The notes below the pieces were generated by a model. That model did no database searches. It was given only the letters and a program-made list of their open reading frames with translations, and had not been told where the DNA came from. Positions 35,885-47,197 of a DNA stretch of 64,000 nt are shown here, one piece after another (position 1 is the stretch's first letter; each line of letters begins with the position of its first letter). The stretch covers positions 1 through 64,000 of the forward strand of contig NCSJ02000240.1 of the NCBI GenBank assembly GCA_002812745.2. Direction: 5' to 3'. Position numbers and translations under genes: made by a program. This DNA comes from Scytalidium lignicola (Eukaryota; Ascomycota; Leotiomycetes).

Positions 35885-36973
35885 ATGACAACGGAATTTA
35901 TTAGTGTAACATTTCCAAATGCATCAACCGAGATCAACCCGATTCCTAATGCGACCATTCAACCAGATTATCTAGTCCGTTACGCTAGGGTGCTTGACGA
36001 TTATGGCTTTAATTACACACTGGTGCCTTATGATTCATCCTCGTTTGACCCCTTCACAATTGGTGCAACTATTCTCTCCGCAACTAAAAATATTAAAGTC
36101 ATTATTGCTCTTCGACCAAACACGCTTTATCCAACCGTCGCTGCAAAGGCGCTGGCCACCCTTGACCAACTCAGTTTCGGCCGAGTTGTTGTGCACTTTA
36201 TCGCTGGTGGGAGTGATGTCGAGCAGGCAAAGGAGGGCGACTTTCTAACCAAAGAACAACGTTATGAGCGCCTCGAAGAATATATCCGTATTCTTCGTCG
36301 TGCATGGCAGTCGCCGGACGCTTTCGATTGGGATGGCAAGCATTACCAGTTCAAGCAGTTCAGCAATCGAGTCCGTCCGACACATAGCACGATACCTGTC
36401 TCCGTAGGAGGGTCCTCAGACGATGCCTATCGCGTGGGTGGTGCATTAGCTGACATCTTTGGACTCTGGGGTGAGCCGCTGAAGGAGACCAAGCAGCAGA
36501 TTGATCGTATCTACGCCGAGGCTGAAAGGGCGGGCCGTGCCGACCAGCCACGAATCTGGGTGACATTCCGGCCCGTCGTGGCAGAAACGGACGAGCTCGC
36601 ATGGGCAAAGGCGCATTGCACGCTAGATGCCCTGAATGCAAACCGTGCGAATGGACAGGGTAAGGTCCCCGTTGATGTTCTGCCGCCGCAAAATGTAGGT
36701 TCCCAGCGATTGCTCGAAATTGCTGCTCGCGGCGAAATCCAGGACCGCGCTCTTTGGTATCCTACAGTTACAGCAACCAATGCACGGGGAGCGTCAACAG
36801 CTCTGGTTGGATCTCCGCAGACCATTGCTGAATCAATTCTCGATTACATTGATCTTGGTGTTGAGCTGATCTCTATTCGTGGCTACGATAACCTCAATGA
36901 TGCTATCGATTATGGACGTTATGTGTTGCCAAGAGTGCGCGAAGCTTTGCGAGAACGAGAAACTCACTCTTAG
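35885..36973 (+). CDS. flavin-dependent (LLM-type) alkanesulfonate monooxygenase-like
   Basis: By family, a FMNH2-dependent oxygenase that cleaves alkanesulfonates to aldehyde and sulfite, or a related substrate; it needs a separate flavin reductase. Intact single-exon frame of 362 residues, the usual length. Family blocks: RYARVLDDYGFNYTLVPYD near residue 33, LSATKNIKVIIALRPNTLYP near 65-85, LDQLSFGRVVVHFIAGG near 92-110, and RYERLEEYIRILRRAWQSP near 126-145. FDWDGKHYQFKQ, then IPVSVGGSSDDAYRVGGALA, and finally TALVGSPQTIAESILDYIDL near 306-330. Codon use is richer in G and C than the neighbours and there is no intron. It sits in an otherwise sparse region, 370 bases after a MITE. Bacterial origin is plausible but not shown here. 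Substrate not known. Confidence 0.9.
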   Translation: MTTEFISVTFPNASTEINPIPNATIQPDYLVRYARVLDDYGFNYTLVPYDSSSFDPFTIGATILSATKNIKVIIALRPNTLYPTVAAKALATLDQLSFGRVVVHFIAGGSDVEQAKEGDFLTKEQRYERLEEYIRILRRAWQSPDAFDWDGKHYQFKQFSNRVRPTHSTIPVSVGGSSDDAYRVGGALADIFGLWGEPLKETKQQIDRIYAEAERAGRADQPRIWVTFRPVVAETDELAWAKAHCTLDALNANRANGQGKVPVDVLPPQNVGSQRLLEIAARGEIQDRALWYPTVTATNARGASTALVGSPQTIAESILDYIDLGVELISIRGYDNLNDAIDYGRYVLPRVREALRERETHS

Positions 36974-38671
36974 GGAACCTGGCGAACGCATTTATTAGTG
37001 TTATGAATCTAGTAATAATAAATTACTCTAGGTTATTTTGTTAGGTAATAAGCAGGGCAACTCTTTGCTATTATATTCTCGAACAGCTTAGCGTACTTGT
37101 TCTGGTACACGTAGTTATAAACTAGTAATATCTGTTCTATCCATTTAACCACAACACATTAGCAAGACTTCCTGAGCTTTCTACTTCCAAAAAAAACAAT
37201 CACTCGATTTTGACGACAAACTAGGATATGAGATCCTGCTCACAGGTATAAGTTTACATATAACTGTTGTTAATAATGACGTACGAAACATAGAATTATA
37301 TTCATATTACATTTTTCTATATCTAGAAATGCAAAAGCATTGCAGAGACGACGAAAATAATTAAATAGAGTTGCTGAAATAAAGTAATTGGTGACAGAGG
37401 AATAAGGTGCTTCGGATATCTAACAGGGAAAATTAAGTTTGTTCTTTAATAAAACACTTTATTAAACGGATACGTCTATTTAAGTTTAACGGCCCTCGTG
37501 AAGAAAGGGCTAGTTTTAACCGGCCTTTACCATCGTATATCAAAATCATGTCCATCTCACTTCAATAGCAGCCCCATAAGTACTCTAAAGCCATTACAGT
37601 CCACAAAAGTGGTTGTCCTAAATAATACGGACAATAACAGGNAAAAACGTCCGGATTCGCGAATTCACCTCGGCCAACTCTCTGGGCCGATTTTTGTGTG
37701 CTATGCGCACCCATTAGTGTCGTAGTGGTTAAACTTCTCCTTGCCATGTAGTAAGCACGCGAGCCATTCCCTCGCCCTGGTCCTTTGCTGTGGTTGATAG
37801 TGGGATATCTGGTCGTCTCATCAGCAAGCACATACTCTCCGCCGTATTATTACGCTATCTTCCCGCTCTTCATGGCCGGATGCTCTTGGTTTCTCTGCCC
37901 TGGTGCGACAGGTAGCGTGAAATACCCCTAGGAACAAGAAAACTATATTAGAGGATCTCACCGCTGTGTGAAGCTTGTTTTTCTTTTTTACCAAAACTCT
38001 ACTCCGGATCTTCCGTGTTCACGACAACGATAACAAGAATACTAACGCAGCCAATCACGGCACGGATATGAGAGCGACTTGGGCCAATCCTGAGCCGCGA
38101 TTCTAGTACGAAGCATGGTGCAGTCCTTAACTGCAGGAGGTTAGATGGCTCGCAATGGGTTGTGGAATGCGGGTAACACCTCTAGCAGCAGCCCAATTCG
38201 GCTAAAATCTATCGATATCCCGACCGTTATACTGTGCATGCTCCTTGATATTCAGTCTAGTTCAATGATGGAGATTACAAGCAAAGCTTGTTGCTCGCAA
38301 GGCGGGTGCATGGCGTACTCCGTTGGCCACGTGATATAGCTTATCTAATCAACCCCCCTATTTGCTTTCAACCACCACTCCCTTTGAACGGTTATGAATA
38401 GAACTATAACAATGGAATAAACCGTAAAGGACTGTACAGTGACGCTTTCATGTATTGTCAAAAAAGATCTCAAAGGCACTACTTGTAAGAACAATAGAAA
38501 TTTAACTATTGTGGATAGCATAACAATGCAAAATCATGAACATAATAAGAAACTTCTTTATTTACGGACTGTACATGAATAATAACAATGAAACTGGCTT
38601 TCATTGACCGTAGAAATATATATTTCAACCTTNTACAACAACTTCCTACTTTCTCTCTTTATCAACTACAT
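36974..38671. other. intergenic, no supported gene
   Basis: About 1.7 kb; the short frames at 37498-37725, 37562-37831 and 38145-38339 lack motifs. I checked around 37700-37780 for a tRNA and rejected it. Confidence 0.4.
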
Positions 38672-38717
<46 letters not shown>

Positions 38718-38730
38718 TGCTACCACCACC
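38672..38730 (+). repeat. (CTA)n triplet repeat in the leader of the next gene
   Basis: About 13 CTA/ACT triplets, followed by ACCACCACTGCTACCACCACC, directly before the ATG at 38734. It would be transcribed in the 5' leader. Confidence 0.8.
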
Positions 38731-38733
38731 AAA

Positions 38734-39550
38734 ATGAACAACCAAATCACTGTTTCCGGTATTACTACTAAGTGTACAGCTACCGTACAGACGTTGGCAG
38801 CAATGCCAATCGTTCACGCCGCCTTGCTCCGGCAAGATAGGCAAATGACCCCGGGCCGCACCCAGAACGATGAGGCCATCATTGGCCAGATGAGAGGAAC
38901 GGTGATGGATAGCCTTACGGCCTGTAGACACTGCCAGGCGCGCAGTGGACCGTTCCAGCTGTGCGTTGTGGTGGACAGCTTGTTTGGTAGCAATTGTTGT
39001 AACTGCCACTACAACTCCTCAAGTGCTCGGTACAGCATTCGACAATGTAAGTAGTTGATTCTACGTCGTTACAGTCTGTAACTAACTGTACACAGTACAG
39101 GCGAACGTTCAGGCGGCCCAGACCGCTCAAAATGTCCCGGCGCCCGTCATTCCTGGAATAGCCCCGGCCAACAACTTTAGTGGCTCCCTGGCCCACCCCG
39201 CGCCTGCTCCTGCTCGTGCTCCCCGCCCTAGTAGCCCTCGTCATGTTGCTCCAGTCCTAATTGGACCTGTAGGCTCCTTTAGAGCTGATGGTGGTGGTAA
39301 GTAACGCCATTATCAAATCATACGGTCTGTAGCTAATAGATCATGAGTAGGTTTTGCTGTTGCCGGCCCTGCTCCTGCTCCCGCTCCTGCTCCTGCTGCC
39401 ATGCCACAACAGGCCGTAAATGCCGTTGGCTCCTTCCAGGGCATGGTTACCAATGCCCTTACACTCTCTCGTAAGGAGCGCCATACTCGTAAAGCACGTT
39501 TACAGATGGAATTGGCTGCGCTGTCCATAGCCTTAGATGAGGAGGAATGA
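38734..39550 (+). CDS. DUF3716-like cysteine-containing protein
   Basis: Three exons, 38734-39046, 39096-39296 and 39351-39550, with introns 39047-39095 (GTAAGT...CACAG) and 39297-39350 (GTAAGT...GTAG). They total 714 bases, or 237 residues, in a consistent frame. In exon 1, a Cys-rich segment (about residues 68-98) contains CRHCQARSGPFQLCVV and later CCNCHY. The CxxC...GPFxxC...CxNC layout is that of the fungal DUF3716 domain, of unknown function and probably zinc-binding. The middle is Pro/Ala-rich with PAPAPAPAPA-type runs; the C-terminus is charged (RKERHTRKARLQMELAAL). It is GC-rich compared with the DNA that follows. Its stop lies only about 130 bases from the stop of the convergent Helitron helicase relic. 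No sign of decay. Confidence 0.75.
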
Positions 39551-39681
39551 AAATCCTATAAAGGGTCCTGATTGCTGGTCAATCAGGTGTATAATAGAAG
39601 AATATCACTTACTTTTTTCCTTTCTTTACACTTGTAAACGGCCCTTGTATATTAGAAGTGTACATATTGCAAAGCATAAAG

Positions 39682-42600
39682 TCATGTATCAATATCTCTC
39701 AGAACCTCTGGATATACTACGTTATCTGTTGTAATGACTCCTACAGGTAAGAGCACAGATAACCCCTTAACAGAAGTATTTCAAGAGATTGCCATGTAAA
39801 ACTGGCTATGCGTAAAGACAAGAATTCGTAGATTGAGGCTAACCTTATTAAACGACTGACCTTGAGACTTATTTATAATCATGGCAAAGTATATTCGAAG
39901 AGGGAATTGCTTGTGAGAAAGCATAAAAGCTAGATTGTTCTCATTCAACATCAATTTGATTCGAGGAATCGTACGGACCTGCCCATCCTACTCTCCCCCT
40001 AGTAACTATCCCTTAATCGAGTGATTCCGCAAAGCCGTAACAACTATACATATGCCATTGCATAAACCTTCTGAGGGGCATATATTGTGAATCAACATGA
40101 CTGGCACTCCGACTTTTAACGTTAGCTTAGATGAAGGCAAAGCCAGGATATCTATAGCCTGTAATACTTCTGCAGCATACGTATGGTTGCCATCATCTTC
40201 GTCATTAACGTCAGCTAAGTCTACAGATAAATAAGTGTGTTCAGAGCCAAGGAATCAAGTCATGACCATTTCATTCAGCGCTTTTACAGTCGCATTCCGA
40301 GTAGTAAGCAGTACTCTACCATCAAAAGCTGTGTGATCTCTGGGCGCAGCCTGAAGCAAAGGCAAAGGATACACATCATCGAGCAATGCTTCTAAATCTA
40401 CAGCTATAGAAATAGTTGAAGGAATCGAGATAGGGCTGTGAAGGGCTGTATCATAAGGCAGTAAGCTAATCCACCGAACAAAATCAGCCTCTCCTTCTCC
40501 TGACTATACATGCATATTGATTCTCAGGCGTAGTTTCCGTAGTCGTTGCCATATGAAGGAATGCTGTAAACAAGCACACACAATGTCTGCTTGAGTGCCA
40601 CTTACTATTACAAGCAGGATTTGAGCAAAATCACTGCCCAGGATAACAAGGACTCCACCGAACAGCAGATCCTGATCCTCAACGGATTGTAAATCACAGA
40701 ACAGCTGGTGGACAACCTCGAAACAATACTTATGTTGTATGAGAATTTCATCCTATATAATCAAATCAATATACCAAAGCATAATTGCCAGCTTGTTGTT
40801 TTTCGAGATCAAGTTAACAAAGCTTTCATTTAACTCAATTAGGATCTAGAATTATAAGTGCACTATACAACTAGTTAACAATAAAAGTACTATAATTCCT
40901 GTAGAAGTTATACAAAGCACATGCTTATCCAATCTACGAAAATGATAGTATAAGGTTTTATAAAGAAAAGTCTTACTACTCCCCCTTAGCCCTTGCAAGT
41001 AAAAGTGAGCAGTTTATAGTTTATTCTTGATAGCCATAATAATCATATTAAAACACTTATGCTGATCTTGATTTAATTAAGCTTACATTGTTGAGGTAAT
41101 AATAACTTCTTCTACAACATTGTATTCTAGTATAATTCAATCATGAATAACAGATTAATCAAAGGAAAATAAAGGCAAACCAAAGTCAACCACCGTCAAT
41201 TACATATCATAAAGCTTCTCGTTGAGCATATACAAGTTATAATCACATTCTGGATCTTGTAATGCTAATAGGAAACTTGTATTCTGAAGAAAGCCTAAGT
41301 AATAGTACAAATTGTTATACAAGTAAGACTTGAATCAGTTTTACAAAGCTATAAGGTTATTTATTAGCTAAGAGTATAAGCTTATGAGGAATATGGTCTA
41401 TAGATAGCTGGTTAGATTAAATTGGATTGCCTCTTCAAAGCATCAAAACTATTCCAGGTTATTCTTAGCTAATCCTCAGGTAATATACACAATGTAATAT
41501 GTTGAGTACTGAATACTATCAACTATATACAATTCCTCAAACAATTGTAGCCTTTGTACATAAGTAAGTAATAACTATAGATAAAATCTCTCCTTATATA
41601 CTAGGCTAGAGTAATACATTCGACCAATTGAGTATTTTTGTTTTTGGAGTTGTTAACATTAATTCTTTGCATTTTACATATAATACTCTAGAAACTCTTA
41701 ATATAACCATTGACGATTGTCTTCATACTGAGCATTATACTTAAAAAAANGCTATAAGCTTCGAATTCTGTGCTTTAAGCTTGACTACAATAGCATTTAA
41801 CCTTATATCATTATGAAACCATATAAACTATTCCCCTTGAAGATGTATAAGAAGATATGTTATTAAGGGCTATTCTTGATACATCTTATATTCTATAAGA
41901 CGTACAAATGCCTCTATGAAGCTTATATACTAAGCCTAAACATATTACTCAATCTCATTCTAGTTAAGCTTAATAATAAGTGTTAAATGGTCATAACCTT
42001 TGTAAACATATTTATAAATATACTTTATAGCTTATACTATATTACACAACTCAATGTTAATGTAACAATTGAACATTTATAGTAAATATAAGTTATAAGG
42101 TATTACCTAACGATTATCTCTTATTATTAATCATCTAGATACATCAAATTTATGTATAAATGTTTGACTATCATTCTTATAATGATATTCCAAGTATTTA
42201 TCCTTAAACATAATTATTATGTTTGTAAACTTCTTTAAGAATCTCTTGGAGTAACATAACAATTCTACCAGAGTTTTACACTTTATACAAGGGCTATTAA
42301 GGTGATCTAAACTGTATAAATGGTGAACTATATGCATAATTACCAATTCTCATAATATATTATAAGAGTCATGGTTAAGATCAAGGATTTCAACACAGAT
42401 TACTTTATCAACATTATCTAATGATAACTCAACTGAATAAAACAGTTTGTAAAAGAGGAAATAGATATAAGGAAAACTACATTTCTGATATTCAATTATA
42501 AAGCTATAGTTACTGTAAAGGCTTAGAATACTAACCTTGAGTATGTTAATCAATTGTTGCTTTTTAACCTTGAAAACATAAGCTATTAAATCTGGACAAT

Positions 42601-44470
42601 CTATAACAGATTAACCAGGTAAGAGATTCTCCTTGATCTTAAGTTAATTTGGATTTGTTATTATCATAATGAAATAAGTAAGTTTCTTAAAGTAATGAAC
42701 TAAAGTTATTATATCTTGAAACAGTTATTACATCTAACAATCACCTCTTAAAAATGAAGAAGGAAGTATAACATAATAGTTAATATCTGTAATGTCAACA
42801 TCACCTAAGTATAAAGTGTTATACATACATTAATATAAATTAGCTTATATCTTCAATTGATTAAGGTAATATTAATCAAGCTTAATAATCTTTATTGTCA
42901 TAAAAGTGTTAACTATATATTGTTAAAATAAGTAACTTATGTAGAAGATAAAAAAAGAACTAGTTTTTTNCAAGTATATAATTAATGTTAATACTACTTT
43001 TACAATGTTAAACACTTACCTTTACAATTACCCTAAAGCTTTATATTATAACCTTAGCCATAATCATTATACAAAAANGAACAACACATAGTATAATAGT
43101 ATATAAGCTAAATAGATTACCAGAATCCTAGTCAGATTTAACTTCTTTCTAACATTATTACAACTAATTAAAACAATATCTTTAGACTGGTATACACTGG
43201 TTTCTTCTGAAATGATAACAACAATTTCATCACTAGTAAGGAGGTTTATTCATCCTTGGTAGTATACTCCCTTTACAACTAACTCTACTTAAGGGTTTAG
43301 AGTTAACCAGAATATTACTGGTTAAACAGTTATACATTCAATAACCATCAGATATAAGCGAATAAAAGGATTATAGTCTATAAGTATAATATGAAACTCA
43401 CAAAGTATAACTCAATCTAGCTCAAGCTAACAGTCTAACCAAATAGTTATAGTATAATTAAGGTTGTAAAAGAACAACTAAGCAAACACTAGAATAACTT
43501 AAAAGCCTAGTTATAATAATCTTTGCATATGATATAAGTTATTATGTATTAAAAAACAAGTTAAACCTAGTCTTAATTCATCAGTTCAACAATCTTTATT
43601 ATAACTGAAAAACATAAATATAAATGCTAAATTGTATTATTGTATCTAAGTAAGAAAATCTCTTAATCTTGAATTATTACTTGTCAAAAGATTTTTCAAG
43701 AAAGTTGATAATTCTTGAAATGACTTTAATATTAAGTCTTCCTTCTTATAATAAAGTATAAATCCTTCCTCTGGCTAATAGAGTATTAAACAACATGTAT
43801 AGACTTCAGTCAACATGCTTATATAATAAGATACCCCCAGTGTAAAAGCAGATATAAAACCTAACAGTTGATGTCTTGGTCAGCCTTTAACTCAAAGTTA
43901 TAATGAATTAAAAGTCAGAGATCTAAGGACTAGAGGTAAAAGTGTACAGCTTCATAATAGTTGTTCAAGAGCTGTTGGTGATAACATATAGCCATGTAAC
44001 AATTGTTCGAGGTCTGAAAGCAATGGTAAGGGTGAATGACTCTGCGGTGACCATGATAGAATTGTTAGCTTTAATCAAGACCATTTACTCCATGGTAACT
44101 TTGATAGAACTACTAGCTTAAGATCAAGCTCAGGAGACCCTTCTGGCAAAGGTAAAGCTATTAGATAATTAAATCAACATCATTTATGCTCATGAGTTAA
44201 TAGTTTGACAGATTGTCAAGTTTGGCATAAAGCATTAATGTTAATTTCTCTGAGTACAAGTTGATATCACTAATATTCTTATGAATAGTCAAATAGTCAA
44301 ATATACAACCATAATATCAATTAGAGAGTAGATACTAACCTGGTAATTAGAACATATTCTGTAAAACCCCTTTCCATCTAGCTGCCTTTTAAATAGTTCT
44401 AAAGGAAGCCATTACCTACAATGTGTACAGTGTATTGTAAGAGATGCTGAAGGATAACGTTCCATGATTA
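39682..44470 (-). pseudogene. Helitron Rep/PIF1-like helicase, decayed
   Basis: Rolling-circle transposon protein reading right to left. Near 44430, text like HCTHCR.WLPLELFKRQ may be an N-terminal zinc-knuckle region. At about 42570-42600 VIDCPDLIAYVFKVK matches the family's DRPDLVARVF.LK. At 42480-42460 the Rep motif appears as FIIEYQKCSFPYIYFL, where relatives have HxH (HUH); both His are Tyr here. SPCIKCKTLVELLCYSK follows. The helicase starts with a degraded Walker A, LQGLRGSSKTFLY (about 41001-40965). DEILIQHKYCFEVVHQLFCD, LLFGGVLVILGSDFAQIL, and finally FAMIINKSQGQSFNKVSLN near 39870 are clear PIF1 motifs. The frame ends DNVVYPEVLRDIDT at 39682. Many stops are present. Changes such as Pro-to-Leu and Gly-to-Ser fit RIP transitions. 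Helitron termini were not located. Confidence 0.8.
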
Positions 44471-44671
44471 ACAATAGAAAAAGCACAATTACAAAGAAAT
44501 AAGGAGATAATTACCATACCACAAAGAGAATGTATACCATTGTACAGACTGTACAGGAAGGCGTACTGAGCGAAAAAGCAAAAGAACAACCGTACGACAA
44601 TCTGTACATTGTTACTTGATAAAAGGCAACAATTATATCATAATCTCACGGTCATAGCGTTGTAATATACA

Positions 44672-47197
44672 TGTTCCAGCCCATACGCCAACTCCGCCCG
44701 TTGGCCAACTGACTAGCCAGTTGGCCAACGGTCTAGCCCATACACCAATATTACGGTTGGTGTATGGTCTAGCCCATACACAAACCAATATTACAGTTGG
44801 TGTATGGTCTAGCCTATACGCCAACCACTTACTAATTCAGCTACTGATTTATTTACAATTTGAGCTATTTCAAGTGCTATTTAATTGCTAATCAATTGCT
44901 AATCTAAATCAACTGCTACTCCAAGGCCAGTTAAACTAACAACATTACTTACAGTATCTGCCCTTGCTCGCTTTCTCCTAGAATTAGAGCTTTCAGGTTC
45001 AATTAAAGCTTGTTCTGTACAAATAGCTAGCCTTGATAACCTTCCACAATCATGCTCATCTTTATGACAGTGTACAGTACAATCTTTGCCTTCCTTAAAA
45101 CAACGATACCTTTTAGTACTATACTGACCTTTACACTGGCATGATATCCTAATTCGTTGGCTTGTAGATGCCTCCCTAGTTGCCAAAGTTAAAGTGATTT
45201 GTTTTGTGCTTTCTAGAATGGTAATATCTGGCCAAAGGCTTTTATCAACCACCCTTAAATCCTTAGTTGGCATTAGCCGGTTAATGATTCCTGATTGAGT
45301 AATAACTTTATATCTATGAGAGTGTGGTTCATCTAATATTCGTCCAAATAACCGTCGGTTATCAGTAACTGTTCTATCTTCTCTTGGAACTTTGATTGAA
45401 ACAATATCTCCAATATCAAAGTGTTGAATATCGTGTTTTTTCAAGTACTTTTCTACCATTCTAACTCTTGCTTTTTGTGTTGATTGTTGAGCTTTCTGGA
45501 TCACTGGATCTGTTGATTGAATTGTTGTAGCTGTAGTAGATGTAGTAGCTGTAGTAGCCGTAGCAACTGTAGTAATTGTGGTAGCTGTAGCCATAGTGGT
45601 TGTAGCTGTAGCTATAGTAGCTGTAGCTGTAGCAATAGTAGCTGTAGCTGTAGCAATAGTAGCTGTAGCTGTAGTTGTAGTCATAGGAGAGTCAACTTCA
45701 ATGCTAGTTTGAATATTGGCTTCAGTGTCATACCACTGTTCAGGAGAATCCCTGATTGGTGAAGTAATTCGTACATTGATCTCTAAGCCACTTTCAAGGC
45801 TAATATGCATGATAATTTGAGAATGTGATTGTGATTGAATATCAATATTAACCCTTGAATTGCTTAAAGATAACAATTGTGGATTAATTGGTAATTTAGG
45901 TTCTATATCACTCTCAAATATTGAAGGTTGATTAAGATCTTCTTGAAGTACTCCAATTGTAAGATCTTTGCGTTTTTGACTATCCAACCAATTAATATAA
46001 GTATTACAATCTCTGAATAATAATTCAGCAGGTGCATAATTAATTGTTAAGTGTTTTTGAGTGTTAATTGCTAGAGTAATCTCCACTAATCCATCAATCC
46101 ATTTAGTTGAACCATTATCCATTTTCCAAGCTCTGATTTTAGCTTCAACTACTTCATTTGCCTGTTCAACAAGACCTTGAGTTTAAGGTGTTCTAAGCTT
46201 TTCATTGATTATTTAAATACTATATTTGCATAATATGATAAGAAAGGCACCTTTGAACTCTTTGCCGTTGTTGCATTGAACTATTTTAGGAGGTAAAAAA
46301 GCTATGATAAATTAGGCAAATGCTTATGCAATTGGAATTGATTCTTTGCTTTTAAGTGGATATAATTGTGAATATTTGGTAAAATGGTTTTTGATATGCA
46401 ATATCCACTTGTATTAGCCAGATAGTTCATGCCTCATATCAATCAAATCCACTTGAATACATTCCCAAGCTCTCTCAGAAACAATAAGTTCAAGAGGAGC
46501 TTTAATAGCAGATAGCTTGTTCAGAGAACAGTTTTTACATCTTTTGAACATCCATTCAACCTTACCATGTTTAATTCCATAGTAATTTTGCTCAATTACT
46601 GGCTATACTTTATCTTATCCTGCATGAAGGAGTTTAATATGTTCTTGTGTAATAATATCAAATACCTTACTATCTTGTATAGTATATCTTGGTTCTAGAT
46701 GGTGTGAATCAGGCAATCGATATAATTGACAGTTCTTAAGCTCAAATTAAGTAAGTGCTCTGTGTTTTAGGTTGGTATCCACTCAATTCTTTGGTTTAAG
46801 GTTTGGGTTGTCTAAAAAGACATGCATTCTTTGCCAGTGTTCTGGGTTGATTTGTTCCTTATTGGTATAGCCTTTGTTATATATATATTCTTGAAAGGCA
46901 AAGTGTATATCATTAGGAAAAGGGTTAATTAATTCAATTAAAGCCATATTGAATGGAGAATAACTTAATTGAAGGTTGTAAAGTAGAAGAAATCTATTAC
47001 ATTTAAAGCTACACCACTACTGTGGGGTAAAAAGTTGAAGTGGTTGGCGTATAGGCTAGACCATACACTAACTGTAATATTGGTTTGCGTATGGGCTAGA
47101 CTATACACCAACCGTAATATTGGTGTATGGGCTAGACCGTTGGCCAACTGGCTAGTCAGTTGGCCAACGGGCGGAGTTAGCGTATGGGCTGGAACAT
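44672..47197 (-). mobile_element. TIR transposon with gypsy-type integrase (Ginger-like)
   Basis: The ends at 44672-44830 and 47038-47197 are inverted repeats of about 160 bases, starting TGTTCCAGCCCATACGC. Each contains GTTGGCCAACTGACTAGCCAG-type palindromes and two copies of a unit like CCAATATTACGGTTGGTGTA. The 2.5 kb element encloses one minus-strand frame for an integrase-type transposase. Flanking bases TACA and TATA do not give a perfect target duplication. DNA transposons with gypsy-like integrases are known as Ginger/GIN elements; that placement is inferred from the protein. Confidence 0.75.
44899..46947 (-). pseudogene. integrase-like transposase with C-terminal CXC-type cysteines
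   Basis: A single frame of 683 codons from ATG at 46947 (MALIELINPFPNDIHF) with nine in-frame stops and no frame change. Order: an H2C2 zinc-binding part (HIKLLH...CKNCSLNK, about 46660-46520); the DDE core with the first Asp in WECIQVDLIDMRHELSG (about 46460); the second Asp replaced by Asn in IVQCNNGKEFKG (46270-46272); and the Glu in QGLVEQANEVVEAKIRAW (about 46170). Then come a Thr/Ala-rich run of six-base repeats (45530-45690) and a KHDIQHFDIGDIVSIKVP segment. The cysteine end, CQCKGQYSTKRYRCFKEGKD, is like tesmin/CXC motifs seen behind such integrases in some fungi. Six or more stops are TAA, probably from CAA, so RIP may be the cause. The part downstream of 46122 is uninterrupted for 407 codons. 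Confidence 0.75.

Noticed and set aside
37700..37785. Possible tRNA (GTCGTAGTGGTTAAACTT...)
   Set aside because: Has a D-loop-like start but no T-loop GGTTCGA and no pairing acceptor stem.
38662..39009. Minus-strand frame of 115 codons
   Set aside because: Antisense of the DUF3716-like gene; its Ser run is the CTA repeat read backwards.
45517..45762. Plus-strand Cys/Ser repeat protein
   Set aside because: It is the antisense of the Thr/Ala repeat run in the integrase frame; low complexity.
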